Assembly (NCBI RefSeq): GCF_017308015.1
Contig: NZ_JAFKFW010000014.1
Coordinates: forward strand, 1-64,000
Source of the DNA: Allobosea sp.
Lineage (GTDB): Bacteria > Pseudomonadota > Alphaproteobacteria > Rhizobiales > Beijerinckiaceae
Length of the DNA: 64,000 bases
Reading direction: 5' to 3'
Shown here: positions 55,891 to 64,000 of the stretch, piece by piece
Layout of the letters: each line of letters opens with the position of its first letter
Numbering within the stretch: position 1 is the stretch's first letter
Notes under the pieces: generated by a model
Seen by the model: only the letters and a program-made list of their open reading frames with translations
Told to the model about the DNA's origin: nothing
The model's database searches: none
Program-made: the position numbers and the translations under genes

Positions 55891-56336
55891 GGCTTCGGCT
55901 CCGCGGGCGCGCCCTGCCCGGTATCCTCCAGGCCGACCAGCGCGATCTTGAGATAGCCGGCGTTGCGCAGCAGGTTCATGACATTCATCAGCTCGCTATA
56001 GGCGACGCTGCCATCGGCCCGCAGGAAGACCCGCTGCTCGCGATCGCTGTTCGTCTTCCGGTCGAGCGCCGCCTGCAGGGCCTCGCGCGGCACCGCGTCG
56101 TTGCCGAGGGCGAGCGAGAGATCGCCCTTCACGGTGAGGAACATCGGCGTGTCCGGCCGGGGCTGAGGCTGCGCGTTCGAGACCGGCAGGTCGACCGCGA
56201 CGTCGACGGTCGAGAGCGGTGCGGCCACCATGAAGATGATCAGCAGAACGAGGATGACGTCGATGAAGGGCGTGACGTTGATGTCGCTGACCTCGCCGAG
56301 GTCGCCGTCCTGCGGGTCCTTGAGGGAAACGCCCAT
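55887..56336 (-). CDS. exbD: biopolymer transporter ExbD
   Basis: A 149-residue inner-membrane protein. The conserved N-terminal block is SDINVTPFIDVILVLLIIFM with the functional Asp in its helix (PFIDVIL). A periplasmic domain follows (VFLRADGSVAYSELMNVMNLLRNAGY in pieces). It works with ExbB and TonB. Only three bases separate it from exbB. Confidence 0.95.
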   Translation of the reverse strand: MGVSLKDPQDGDLGEVSDINVTPFIDVILVLLIIFMVAAPLSTVDVAVDLPVSNAQPQPRPDTPMFLTVKGDLSLALGNDAVPREALQAALDRKTNSDREQRVFLRADGSVAYSELMNVMNLLRNAGYLKIALVGLEDTGQGAPAEPKP

Positions 56337-56339
56337 GGT

Positions 56340-57362
<1,023 letters not shown>

Positions 57363-57660
57363 CACAAATCCAGCCTTCTCCGGAGGAGCGCGGCCCCGGC
57401 CTTCACCGGCTCCGCAACCTTGCTGCCGAGCACATGGGTGCCGGCAGCTTCCTCATTGGAATCATTACAAAAAAAGACTTGCAGCGGTGATGCTGCATAT
57501 GCGATACGCCTGTTCGAATCCGGCCGGCATGTCAAGGCAAAGCGGCTCGCCGGACAGGGCACGGTGACGCGGAGTCAGCCCAGCCCGTGCTCCGGTACAG
57601 CCTTCACATTTCCGCTATTCGACAGATGCAGGACGCCGCCGCGATGTGCCTGACGGCCCA
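57363..57660. other. 298-bp spacer upstream of exbB with an inverted repeat
   Basis: It holds the exbB promoter region and the 3' side of the ModE-like gene. A perfect inverted repeat TGCAGC-ggtgat-GCTGCA lies at 57481-57498, next to an A/T run (57471-57477). I could not match it to an iron-responsive box. Nothing else recognisable. Confidence 0.4.
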
Positions 57661-58011
57661 TCACCCGCGCTCGGGCCGGTCGATCTCGGCCTGCAGTGCG
57701 GCAAGATGCGTGGCCGCAGCCTCGGCTGCAGCCTGCTCGACCGCGCGAAAGCGCAGGATGAGCGCTTCGCCGAGAGCAGTCAGTTGCGCCCCGCCACCAT
57801 TGCGCCCGCCGACCTGACGCTCGACGACCGGCTTGCCGAAGAGCAAGTTCAGTTCCTCGACCAGTTCCCAGGCGCGCCTGTAGGACATCCCCATCGCCCG
57901 GCCGGCGGCCGAGATCGAGCCATGCGTCGCAATGTTCTCGAGCAGGGCGATCTTGCCGGGGCCGATCCGGCCTTCGGGGTCGAGCTGGATGCGCAGGCTC
58001 AGCGAGGGCAC
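57661..58011 (-). CDS. ModE-type DNA-binding-domain-only regulator
   Basis: A 116-residue protein corresponding to the N-terminal winged-helix domain of ModE: RIGPGKIALLENIATHGSIS, AAGRAMGMSYRRAWELVEELN in pieces, VVERQVGGRNGGGAQLT. The two C-terminal Mop/TOBE molybdate-binding domains of full ModE are absent. The start GTG at 58011 lies seven bases after the preceding stop with GAGG in front. The longer frame would overlap the upstream gene by 89 bases with a basic, unlikely extension. It may regulate molybdate genes, but cannot bind molybdate by the usual domain. Confidence 0.85.
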   Translation of the reverse strand: MPSLSLRIQLDPEGRIGPGKIALLENIATHGSISAAGRAMGMSYRRAWELVEELNLLFGKPVVERQVGGRNGGGAQLTALGEALILRFRAVEQAAAEAAATHLAALQAEIDRPERG

Positions 58012-58018
58012 CGCGGCC

Positions 58019-58537
58019 TCAGGAGGCTTCGGCGAGGGCCGCCTGCGCGCCTTCGCCGCAGGCGGCGAGCCAGATCGCTGCGATGCGCTCGATGCCCGCC
58101 TGATCATCGGCGTCGAAGCGCGCGGGCGACGGGCTGTCGAGATCGATCACGCCGATGACGCCGTCGCGGCCAAGCAGCGGCACGACCAGTTCCGAGCGCG
58201 AGGCCGCATCGCAGGCGATATGGCCGGGGAAGGCATGGACATCCTCGACCAGCATCGATTTCCCCTGCGCCACGGCCGCGCCGCAGACGCCCTTGCCGAC
58301 GGGAATGCGCACGCAGGCCGGCTTGCCCTGGAACGGGCCGAGCACGAGCTCGCCTGATCGCATGATGTAGAAGCCGGCCCAGTTCAGGTCCGGCATCATC
58401 TGGAACAGCAGGGCGGACGTGTTGGCAGCATTGGCAATCGGATCGCTTTCGCCGGCAAGCAGGGCTTCGAGCTGCCCCGCGAGTTCGCGATAGAAGTCCG
58501 GCTTGCTGCCGCTATCGATGCTGCGCGCCTCGAACAT
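58019..58537 (-). CDS. free methionine-(R)-sulfoxide reductase (GAF domain)
   Basis: A 172-residue GAF-domain enzyme of the fRMsr (YebR) type, reducing free Met-R-sulfoxide. All three family cysteines are present: Cys75 in KPACVRIPVG, Cys85 in GKGVCGAAV and Cys109 in HIACDAASRSELVVPL. GAGG lies before ATG at 58537. It is cotranscribed with the ModE-type gene, which starts seven bases after its stop. Confidence 0.9.
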   Translation of the reverse strand: MFEARSIDSGSKPDFYRELAGQLEALLAGESDPIANAANTSALLFQMMPDLNWAGFYIMRSGELVLGPFQGKPACVRIPVGKGVCGAAVAQGKSMLVEDVHAFPGHIACDAASRSELVVPLLGRDGVIGVIDLDSPSPARFDADDQAGIERIAAIWLAACGEGAQAALAEAS

Positions 58538-58680
58538 GATCTGATGCCTCGCCTGAGCCCGCCGACAGAAGCCGGTGGCGGTTCCTACCATCATCGATCC
58601 GGCGGCGCCATCGAAGGGTCTTCCCGGCGTCTGCCTGATCGTGCCACTCCTCGCCCGCCTCACCGGATAGGGAATCGGCC

Positions 58681-59106
58681 TTGATCGAAGATACCCGTCG
58701 CATTCGCATCGCAGCTGCCCTGCTGACGGACGGGCGACAGCGGCTGCTGCTCGTCCGAAAGCGTGGAGCCACCTGGTTCATGCTGCCCGGCGGCAAGATA
58801 GAGCCCGGCGAGGGGCCGTTGGAAGCGCTCGTCCGTGAATTGCAGGAAGAGCTTGGTCTGGATGCCCGGCCGGGCGCGAGCCGCTATTGCGGGCAGTTCG
58901 CGGCCCCGGCCGCCAATGAGCCCGGCTTCATGGTCGAAGCCGAACTCTTTACCCTGCCTCTCGATGGAGAGCCGAAACCGGCGGCGGAGATCGCCGAGAT
59001 GACCTGGCTCGACCCCGGCACGGTCCCCACGCTTCCCCTCGCCCCGCTGATGCGCGAGCATGTGGTCCCTCTTTGGCGCACGCTGGCGACGGAGACACCC
59101 CGATGA
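58681..59106 (+). CDS. Nudix hydrolase
   Basis: A 141-residue Nudix protein hydrolysing nucleoside-diphosphate derivatives. The Nudix box is GGKIEPGEGPLEALVRELQEELGL, read as GGKIEPGE and RELQEELGL, at about residues 37-60. The start is TTG at 58681 after ATAGGGAA. The stop overlaps the methyltransferase ATG (ATGA). Substrate unknown. Confidence 0.88.
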   Translation: MIEDTRRIRIAAALLTDGRQRLLLVRKRGATWFMLPGGKIEPGEGPLEALVRELQEELGLDARPGASRYCGQFAAPAANEPGFMVEAELFTLPLDGEPKPAAEIAEMTWLDPGTVPTLPLAPLMREHVVPLWRTLATETPR

Positions 59107-59894
59107 ACGATCTGACCGCGAGCCCGCGCCGGGCGGATGGCAGCGCCGGCGATGCCGATTACGGCCGCATCGGACACGGCTACGCCTCCTACCGCCAGCC
59201 GGAGCCCGCCATCGCCGCGCTGATCGAGGCGGCACTCGGCCCGGCCCGGCGCGTCCTCAATGTCGGCGCTGGGGCCGGTTCCTACGAGCCACGCGGGCGT
59301 GACATGACGGCGGTCGAACCTTCCGCCTCGATGCGGGCGCAGCGCCCGGCCGATATCGTCGCGGCGATCGACGCGACCGCAGAAGCCCTGCCCTTTCCCG
59401 ACGGGCATTTCAACGCGAGCATGGCGACCTTCACCGTCCATCAATGGGCCGATCTCGACGCCGGCCTGCGCGAGATGCGTCGCGTCACGCGCGGGCCGAT
59501 CGCGATCCTCTCCTGCGATCCCGAGCTGGTGCAGGCCTTCTGGCTCAACCATTACGCGCCGGAGGTCTTGGCGACCGAGGCGCGGCGCTACCCCTCGCTC
59601 GGCCATATCGGCACGGTGCTCGGCGGCGAGGTCGATATCGTCGCGGTGCCGATCCCGCTCGCCTGCCGCGACGGCTTCAACGAGGCCTATTACGGCCGCC
59701 CGGAGCTCTTCCTCGATCCGGGCGCGCGCTCGGCCTGCTCGGCCTGGAGCTTCGTCGGCGAGGCCGAAAACGCCGCCTCGATCGGGAAGCTGCGCCACGA
59801 CCTGGAGGCCGGCGCCTGGGATGCCCGGTACGGATTCCTGCGGCAGCAGCCGCGTTTCGACGGCTCGCTGCGCCTCGTCGTCGCGCGGCCGTGA
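59103..59894 (+). CDS. class I SAM-dependent methyltransferase
   Basis: A 263-residue methyltransferase. The SAM motif is RRVLNVGAGAGSYEP near residues 49-63, followed by MTAVEPSASM and ATAEALPFPDGHFNASMATFT in pieces, which places it among UbiE/COQ5-like enzymes. Substrate unknown. It is translationally coupled to the Nudix gene. Confidence 0.88.
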   Translation: MNDLTASPRRADGSAGDADYGRIGHGYASYRQPEPAIAALIEAALGPARRVLNVGAGAGSYEPRGRDMTAVEPSASMRAQRPADIVAAIDATAEALPFPDGHFNASMATFTVHQWADLDAGLREMRRVTRGPIAILSCDPELVQAFWLNHYAPEVLATEARRYPSLGHIGTVLGGEVDIVAVPIPLACRDGFNEAYYGRPELFLDPGARSACSAWSFVGEAENAASIGKLRHDLEAGAWDARYGFLRQQPRFDGSLRLVVARP

Positions 59895-59904
59895 GCCAAG
59901 ACCG

Positions 59905-59934
59905 AAAAGGCCGGCTCCCGTGCGAGAACCGGCC
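59905..59934 (-). terminator. terminator of ssb
   Basis: On the minus strand GGCCGG-ttctcgcacgggag-CCGGCC with an inner TCTC/GGGA pairing is followed by TTTT. It is placed between convergent ssb and the methyltransferase gene. Confidence 0.75.
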
Positions 59935-59981
59935 CTTCTGAAAACATCGCTACCATCCCGGCCCGAAACCGGAACCAGGCC

Positions 59982-60536
59982 CTAGAACGGGATGTCGTCG
60001 TCGAGATGGCTGGAGGACGAGCGCCCGCCGCCACCGCCGCTCGACATGGCCGGCTGACGAGAACCCCCGCCACCACCGCCCATCGCGCCGGAGCGGCCGA
60101 AGGAGCCGCCACCGCCACCCGAGCGGTCGTCCATGTAGCCGCCGCTGCTGCCGCCGCCCTCGCCATACTCGTCCGAGCCGCCCTGGCGGCTGTCGAGGAT
60201 GGTGAGCTCGCCGCGGAAGCGCTGCAGCACGATCTCGGTGGTGTATTTCTCGACGCCGGACTGGTCCTGCCATTTCCGGGTCTGGAGCTGGCCCTCGATG
60301 TAAACCTTGGAGCCCTTCTTCAGGTACTGCTCGGCCACCTTCGCCAGGTTCTCGTTGAAGATCACGACCGAGTGCCACTCGGTGCGCTCCTTGCGCTCGC
60401 CGCTCTGCTTGTCGCGCCAGGTCTCGGAGGTGGCGATGCGCAGATTGACGACAGGCTCGCCGCTGCCGAGGCGACGCACTTCGGGGTCGCGCCCGAGATT
60501 GCCGACCAGAATGACCTTGTTGACGCTACCAGCCAT
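59982..60536 (-). CDS. ssb: single-stranded DNA-binding protein
   Basis: A 184-residue SSB. The OB-fold domain is residues 1-112 ([41 protein letters not shown] in pieces, [17 protein letters not shown]). A long glycine/serine-rich linker follows, and the tail is the acidic tip DDDIPF that recruits repair and replication partners. Single gene. Confidence 0.97.
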   Translation of the reverse strand: MAGSVNKVILVGNLGRDPEVRRLGSGEPVVNLRIATSETWRDKQSGERKERTEWHSVVIFNENLAKVAEQYLKKGSKVYIEGQLQTRKWQDQSGVEKYTTEIVLQRFRGELTILDSRQGGSDEYGEGGGSSGGYMDDRSGGGGGSFGRSGAMGGGGGGSRQPAMSSGGGGGRSSSSHLDDDIPF

Positions 60537-60680
60537 GACAGGCTCCGTTTCCTGCGCACTTCACACAAACCGGCCTCGTGACCGGAGCCGAACCCTATCG
60601 GCCGATGAAGGCATTATCAAGAATGTTCTCGTTTTGTTCAAGTATCATTGCAAGGTTGTCCCCCGCTGATTCGGCCACGC

Positions 60681-61538
60681 CTACTGCGGCGGCTGGCGTG
60701 CGCCGAGGATCGCCTGCGCCATCCGGTCGAGCAGCACGGCCAGCAGGACGATGCCGAGCCCGCCGACGAAGCCAAGGCCTGGATCGGCGCGCTGCAGGCC
60801 GAGCAGTACGACCTCGCCCAGCCCCTTGGCGCCGATCATCGAGGCGACCACGACCATGGCCAGTGCCATCATGATCGCCTGGTTCAGCCCCTGCAGGATC
60901 GTGGGCCGGGCCAGCGGCAGTTCGACCAGCCAGAAGGTCTGGCGCGGCTGCAGGCCCAGCGCCCGCGAAGCCTCGACCAGCCCGGCATCGACGCCGCGCA
61001 GACCGAGCTCGGTCAGGCGGGCGAAGGGCGGCAGCGCATAGACAAGCGTCGCGACGAGCGCCGGCGCACGGCCGAGCCCGAGCAGCATCGCGACCGGGAT
61101 CAGGTAGACGAAGCTCGGGATGGTCTGCATGAGGTCGTAGAGCGGCGCGAGCGCCCTCCCCAGCCGCGGCAGGCGCGCCGCCGCGACACCGAGCGGCAGG
61201 CCCAGCAGCAGGACGAGCACCACGGCGACAGTGACCAGAGCGAGCGACTGCATCGCCTCGCCCCAGACGCCGAGTCCCGCCAGGGCCAGCGGCAGGGCCG
61301 CCATCGTCAGAGCAAAGCCGATCCTGCGTGTCGCGAGCCAGGCGCCGATCGCGATCGTCAGGGCAAAGGCGGGAACCGGGACATGGTGAAGCAGCGTCTC
61401 GACAAGGCGCACCGGCGCGGTCAGCACCGCGCTCAACCCGTCGAACCGGTCGCCATAGCCCGTGACGAGCGCATCGACCGCCCGGTTGACGGAGCCCTGC
61501 AGCGCCTTGCCGAGATCCGGCACCAAGGCGGTCGTCAC
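60681..61538 (-). CDS. choline/glycine betaine-type ABC transporter permease (ProW/ChoW-like)
   Basis: A 285-residue permease with about six hydrophobic segments. The ABC-contact region is LVEASRALGLQPRQTFWLVELPLARPTI in pieces. LMQTIPSFVYLIPVAMLLGLG is the ProW/ChoW hallmark, and MIGAKGLGEVVL follows. The start is GTG at 61538, overlapping the binding-protein stop (GTGA). No ATPase gene follows; the next gene is ssb. Confidence 0.9.
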   Translation of the reverse strand: MTTALVPDLGKALQGSVNRAVDALVTGYGDRFDGLSAVLTAPVRLVETLLHHVPVPAFALTIAIGAWLATRRIGFALTMAALPLALAGLGVWGEAMQSLALVTVAVVLVLLLGLPLGVAAARLPRLGRALAPLYDLMQTIPSFVYLIPVAMLLGLGRAPALVATLVYALPPFARLTELGLRGVDAGLVEASRALGLQPRQTFWLVELPLARPTILQGLNQAIMMALAMVVVASMIGAKGLGEVVLLGLQRADPGLGFVGGLGIVLLAVLLDRMAQAILGARQPPQ

Positions 61539-62530
61539 AGGCTCGCGGCAACCTTGCCGGCCACGTCAGCGGGCAGCCATTTCTTCCAGATCTCGCCCTG
61601 CGTCCTCAGGAAGACGAGCGCCTGCTGCTCGGGCGTGATGCCCTTCTCGCGGGCCTCGGCGAGCATTTTCGAGGTCGCGTCGCTGGTCGTGCCGTAGCTC
61701 TTGAAGAAGGTCGCGAGCTGCGGCGCCTTCTTCGCGAGATCGACATTGGCGCCGATCACGACCTTGCTGGTCGGATAGGCGGTGGCGCGCTTGGGAGCGT
61801 CGCTGGCCTTGAGCTCGGCCCAGATCGCGGGATCGAAGGGGGCCTCCTCCAGCTTGACGAGATCATAGGCGCCGAGCAGCCAGCTCGGCCCCCAGTAATA
61901 GAACACGACCGGCCGCTGGCGCTTGAGCGCAGCCTCGATCGCGGCGACCAGCGCCTCGCCCGAGCCGCCGCGCGTATTGGTGAAATCATCAGCGAGACCG
62001 TAGACCGCGAGCTTCTTGGTGTTGATCCCTTCGCAGACCCAGCCTGCGACGCAATTGTAGAAGCGTCCCTTCCCCGGTTCCTCCGGATCGGCGAACAGGG
62101 CCTTGTAGCGCTTGAGATCCTCGGGCTTCCGGAGGTCCGGCGCCTTGGCGTCCGGCCCGGAGACGAGATAACGCGGCACGAACCAGCCCTCGCTTGCATC
62201 CGGGAAGGTGGTACCCAGCGGCTCGACCTTGCCGGCCTCGGCCGCCTTCACCCAGGCATCGACAGGATTGGCCATCCAGATTTCCATGACGATATCGACA
62301 TCGCCGCGCGCCAGCCCGTTGACCAGCGGCGCGATCACGCCCGGAACGCGCTCGACCTTGCAGCCGAACCCGCGCTCGGCGATCGCGCTGGCGAGGGCGG
62401 TGTGGAAGGCAGCGGAATCATAGTCGAGCCCGGCCATCTTCAGCGGTCTGTCGAGTTCGCAGGCCATGCCCGCGGTACCAAGGCCGAGGCCAAGCGCGAA
62501 GGTTGCTGCTCCAAGAAGGGCTTTCATCAT
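61535..62530 (-). CDS. choline/glycine betaine-type ABC substrate-binding protein
   Basis: A 331-residue periplasmic binding protein of the OpuAC/ProX type. The signal peptide is residues 1-23 (MMKALLGAATFALGLGLGTAG). Family stretches are VDIVMEIWMANPVDAWVKA, VVFYYWGPSWLLGAYDLVKLEE in pieces and TPEQQALVFLRTQGEIWKKWLP. The tryptophan-rich motifs (EIWMANP, YWGPSW) suit a quaternary-amine ligand. GGGGGAG precedes ATG at 62530. It is the first gene of a two-gene unit. Confidence 0.9.
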   Translation of the reverse strand: MMKALLGAATFALGLGLGTAGMACELDRPLKMAGLDYDSAAFHTALASAIAERGFGCKVERVPGVIAPLVNGLARGDVDIVMEIWMANPVDAWVKAAEAGKVEPLGTTFPDASEGWFVPRYLVSGPDAKAPDLRKPEDLKRYKALFADPEEPGKGRFYNCVAGWVCEGINTKKLAVYGLADDFTNTRGGSGEALVAAIEAALKRQRPVVFYYWGPSWLLGAYDLVKLEEAPFDPAIWAELKASDAPKRATAYPTSKVVIGANVDLAKKAPQLATFFKSYGTTSDATSKMLAEAREKGITPEQQALVFLRTQGEIWKKWLPADVAGKVAASL

Positions 62531-62772
62531 CGTCGCTCCCCCGATCGCTCATGGCTGGCGCCGCCGGGTCCGTGGCACTGGCAGCTCGCGCTGAAACGCA
62601 GGACCGGGCGAATTGATCCGTCCGCCCGGCATCTCGCGATCGACCATCGCGCAATCGGGCCGGCGAAGCGATGCCCGCCCCTGTCAGCCCCCGTCAGGAC
62701 CCCAACAGGCGATCAGGACACCACCTCTCGACGACAGGACGCATTGACGGAGCAGGACGCGACTGGTCCAAC

Positions 62773-63220
62773 ATGATCGAGCCGCCCAACGATATCGCGA
62801 AACAGGACGATCTCGCCGTGGCTCCGGCAGGCGATCGCCAGGCATGTCGCGGCACAGGGCTGGGACGTGGTCGATATCGGCCCCACGACGCCGGAGAGCA
62901 CGCCCTATCCCATGCACGGCGAAGCGGCGGCGCGGCTGGTCGCCTCCGGTGATTGCCGGCTCGGCATCATCCTGTGCGGCACCGGCCAGGGCATCATGAT
63001 GGCCGCGAACAAGGTCCGGGGCATCCGCTGCGGCGTCTGTTCGGATACGTTCTCGGCCCGCATGATCCGGCAGCACAACGATGCCAACATGCTCTCGCTC
63101 GGTGCCCGCGTGGTCGGCGAAGGGCTGGCGCTGGAGATCGTCGATGCATTTCTCAGCGCCACCTTCGAAGGCGGCCGGCATGCGACGCGGGTTGAGATGA
63201 TCGCCGCGCTGGAAGGATAG
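62773..63220 (+). pseudogene. rpiB: RpiB/LacAB-family sugar-phosphate isomerase, apparently frameshifted
   Basis: The C-terminal three quarters match RpiB: IARHVAAQGWDVVDIGPTTPE (pieces AAQGWDVVDIGPTTPE), the catalytic Cys in ILCGTGQGIMMAANKVRGIR, and HNDANMLSLGARVVGEGLALEIV in pieces. The matching frame is open only from 62777, just after a TGA, with no good start. The only close ATG (62773) is in another frame (MIEPPNDIAKQDDLA) and would need a one-base shift near 62815. The usual N-terminal SDHAG-type catalytic motif is absent. A shorter product from GTG 62867 (117 residues) would lack the N-terminal strand. Either a pseudogene or a sequencing error. Confidence 0.6.
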
Positions 63221-63554
63221 CGCTGCGCGTCTTGTGCTGGCTGGGTCCTGTCCTGGCTGAGCGGAAGCCCGCGTTGGTAGAAGCGGCTGCCTTAAACTGC
63301 CAGTCGGGTGTCCGTTCGACGACGCGCTCCGCCGGCGACCCAATGACGCCCATTCCCGATGATCTGTCGACCAACGCCTGGCATAAAGCGCGCGGCGAGG
63401 AGACCCTGCGTTCCGCAGGTCGGCGAGCACAATACGCCTGTATGGCCGACGTCCTGATCGCCAACGTATCGCCGGGAAGACGGAGCCGTCTCGCGATCGA
63501 CCTCCCCCCTGCCTGCCTCGCAGCGACCGTCAGCCATCGGCGGTCGGTGCGGTC
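63221..63554. other. 334-bp region without recognisable gene
   Basis: Several overlapping frames are open here, but none has protein-like composition or a ribosome site. It has no repeat, hairpin with T-run or tRNA that I can see. It may be remnant sequence between the broken rpiB and the atypical edge gene. Confidence 0.5.
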
Positions 63555-64000
63555 CTAGCGCGGATCCGGCAATCTGGTCCGGCTCTGCAACTCCAAGGAG
63601 TTGGAGAAGAACTGGATTGTCTTCTGATTGAAGATCGCGTCTGTCGCGCTCTTTTCGGAGGACGTTCTCTGGCGGGGCGATGTGGCAGCGGCTTTCGCGG
63701 CCGGCCCCTTGGCAGGCACAGGTTTCAGCTCGGCGGAAAGCGCAACCGTGACCTTGTTCTTGTCGATCCGACCGGCATGAATGCCAGTAGCCGATGACTC
63801 GAACTTGGTTGTCTGCCAACGGCGTCCTGCCGCGGTCAGCATGAGGCTCGGGTGCGCGGATACCGTCAGTTCCGTCGTGAATTCTAGGATATCGATCAGG
63901 TAAGGGGAAGCATTCTTCCCCTTCGCAAGCGCGCCCGTTTGGTCCAGATCGATGAAGCTGTTGACCATCTCGGCCAAGCCGATGTCGCCCTTGATCGGGT
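63555..64000 (-). CDS. unknown protein, N-terminus beyond the window
   Basis: The frame is open to the window edge; the start lies outside. At least 148 residues are visible. The readable part includes DIGLAEMVNSFIDLDQTGAL, a strand-rich stretch (LTVSAHPSLMLTAAG, VTVALSAELKPV), an alanine/proline/lysine linker (about AKGPAAKAAATSPRQ) and a polar C-terminus ending RTRLPDPR. GC and codon use look lower than in neighbouring genes, hinting at acquired DNA. No family recognised. Confidence 0.6.
   Translation of the reverse strand, partial: PIKGDIGLAEMVNSFIDLDQTGALAKGKNASPYLIDILEFTTELTVSAHPSLMLTAAGRRWQTTKFESSATGIHAGRIDKNKVTVALSAELKPVPAKGPAAKAAATSPRQRTSSEKSATDAIFNQKTIQFFSNSLELQSRTRLPDPR

Noticed and set aside
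57430-57480. Fur-like box (TAATGATTCCAATGA) upstream of exbB
   Set aside because: Too few matches to a Fur, Irr or RirA consensus to claim.
62867-63220. Treating the rpiB-like ORF as an intact gene from GTG 62867
   Set aside because: It would lack the N-terminal strand and catalytic motif, while clear RpiB similarity continues upstream of that GTG in the same frame.
63232-63558. 108-codon plus-strand ORF at the right end
   Set aside because: No ribosome site, no protein-like pattern, and several overlapping frames are equally open.

Overview
The window is 64 kb of high-GC, densely coded chromosome. Gene content points to an alphaproteobacterium of the order Hyphomicrobiales (Rhizobiales), most likely Bosea or a close relative. 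Pointers are a PopZ/DUF2497 gene next to valS, a BA14K protein, an ExoR-like Sel1 protein, periplasmic-glucan genes, EcfG-type promoter motifs and rhizobial-type palindromic intergenic repeats. The genus is inference. There are no rRNA genes, CRISPR arrays, intact insertion sequences or prophage genes. It is mostly core genome, with a less typical right end.

Layout. 1-6.4 kb: 3' part of recG, DUF502 and DUF454 membrane proteins, then glmS and glmU (UDP-GlcNAc supply). 6.6-10.4 kb: an OpgG/OpgD-type protein overlapping opgH (osmoregulated periplasmic glucans). 10.4-13.6 kb: a VOC protein and a DUF350-DUF1190-glutathionylspermidine-synthase-like operon resembling E. coli yjfL-yjfM-yjfC. 13.8-20.7 kb: pyrG, secG, tpiA, then ppiD-like foldase plus trpE. 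20.7-26.8 kb: UPF0114, BA14K, exonuclease III, an ExoR-like protein overlapping ilvD, and a YqaA-type protein. 27-34.6 kb: valS; dps and a flavin-binding stress protein diverging from a pair of EcfG-like promoters; popZ; a TolC-family protein; an isoaspartyl-methyltransferase-like protein. 34.8-35.1 kb: tRNA-Asn and tRNA-Cys. 35.4-41.4 kb: small unknown genes, photolyase, SDR, AlaX-type editing protein, sulfurtransferase, a histidine-rich cupin and TrmO. 41.4-44.4 kb: mop diverging from modABC around a Mo-box-like palindrome. 44.4-47.4 kb: copA-cueR with a textbook MerR-type operator. 47.5-54.3 kb: an M20 amidohydrolase, a MarR regulator and a branched-chain-type ABC transporter with a fused LivH-LivM permease. 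54.3-57.4 kb: operator-like palindromes, a candidate small RNA, a lipoprotein and exbB-exbD-tonB. 57.6-60.5 kb: a one-domain ModE-like regulator coupled to a free-methionine-sulfoxide reductase, a Nudix-methyltransferase pair, and ssb. 60.7-64 kb: a choline/betaine-type ABC transporter with no ATPase gene, a frameshifted rpiB and an edge-truncated unknown gene.

Themes. Metal handling recurs: molybdate uptake and storage (modABC, mop, ModE-like regulator), copper export (copA-cueR), TonB energisation and a His-rich cupin. Envelope and stress functions recur too: periplasmic glucans, ppiD, dps, EcfG promoters, the yjfLMC-like triad and methionine-sulfoxide repair. The observations I would follow up first are the candidate sRNA at 54562-54693 with its neighbouring operators, the back-to-back EcfG-like promoters at 30.65-30.72 kb, and the ModE-like DNA-binding domain without a molybdate-sensing domain.
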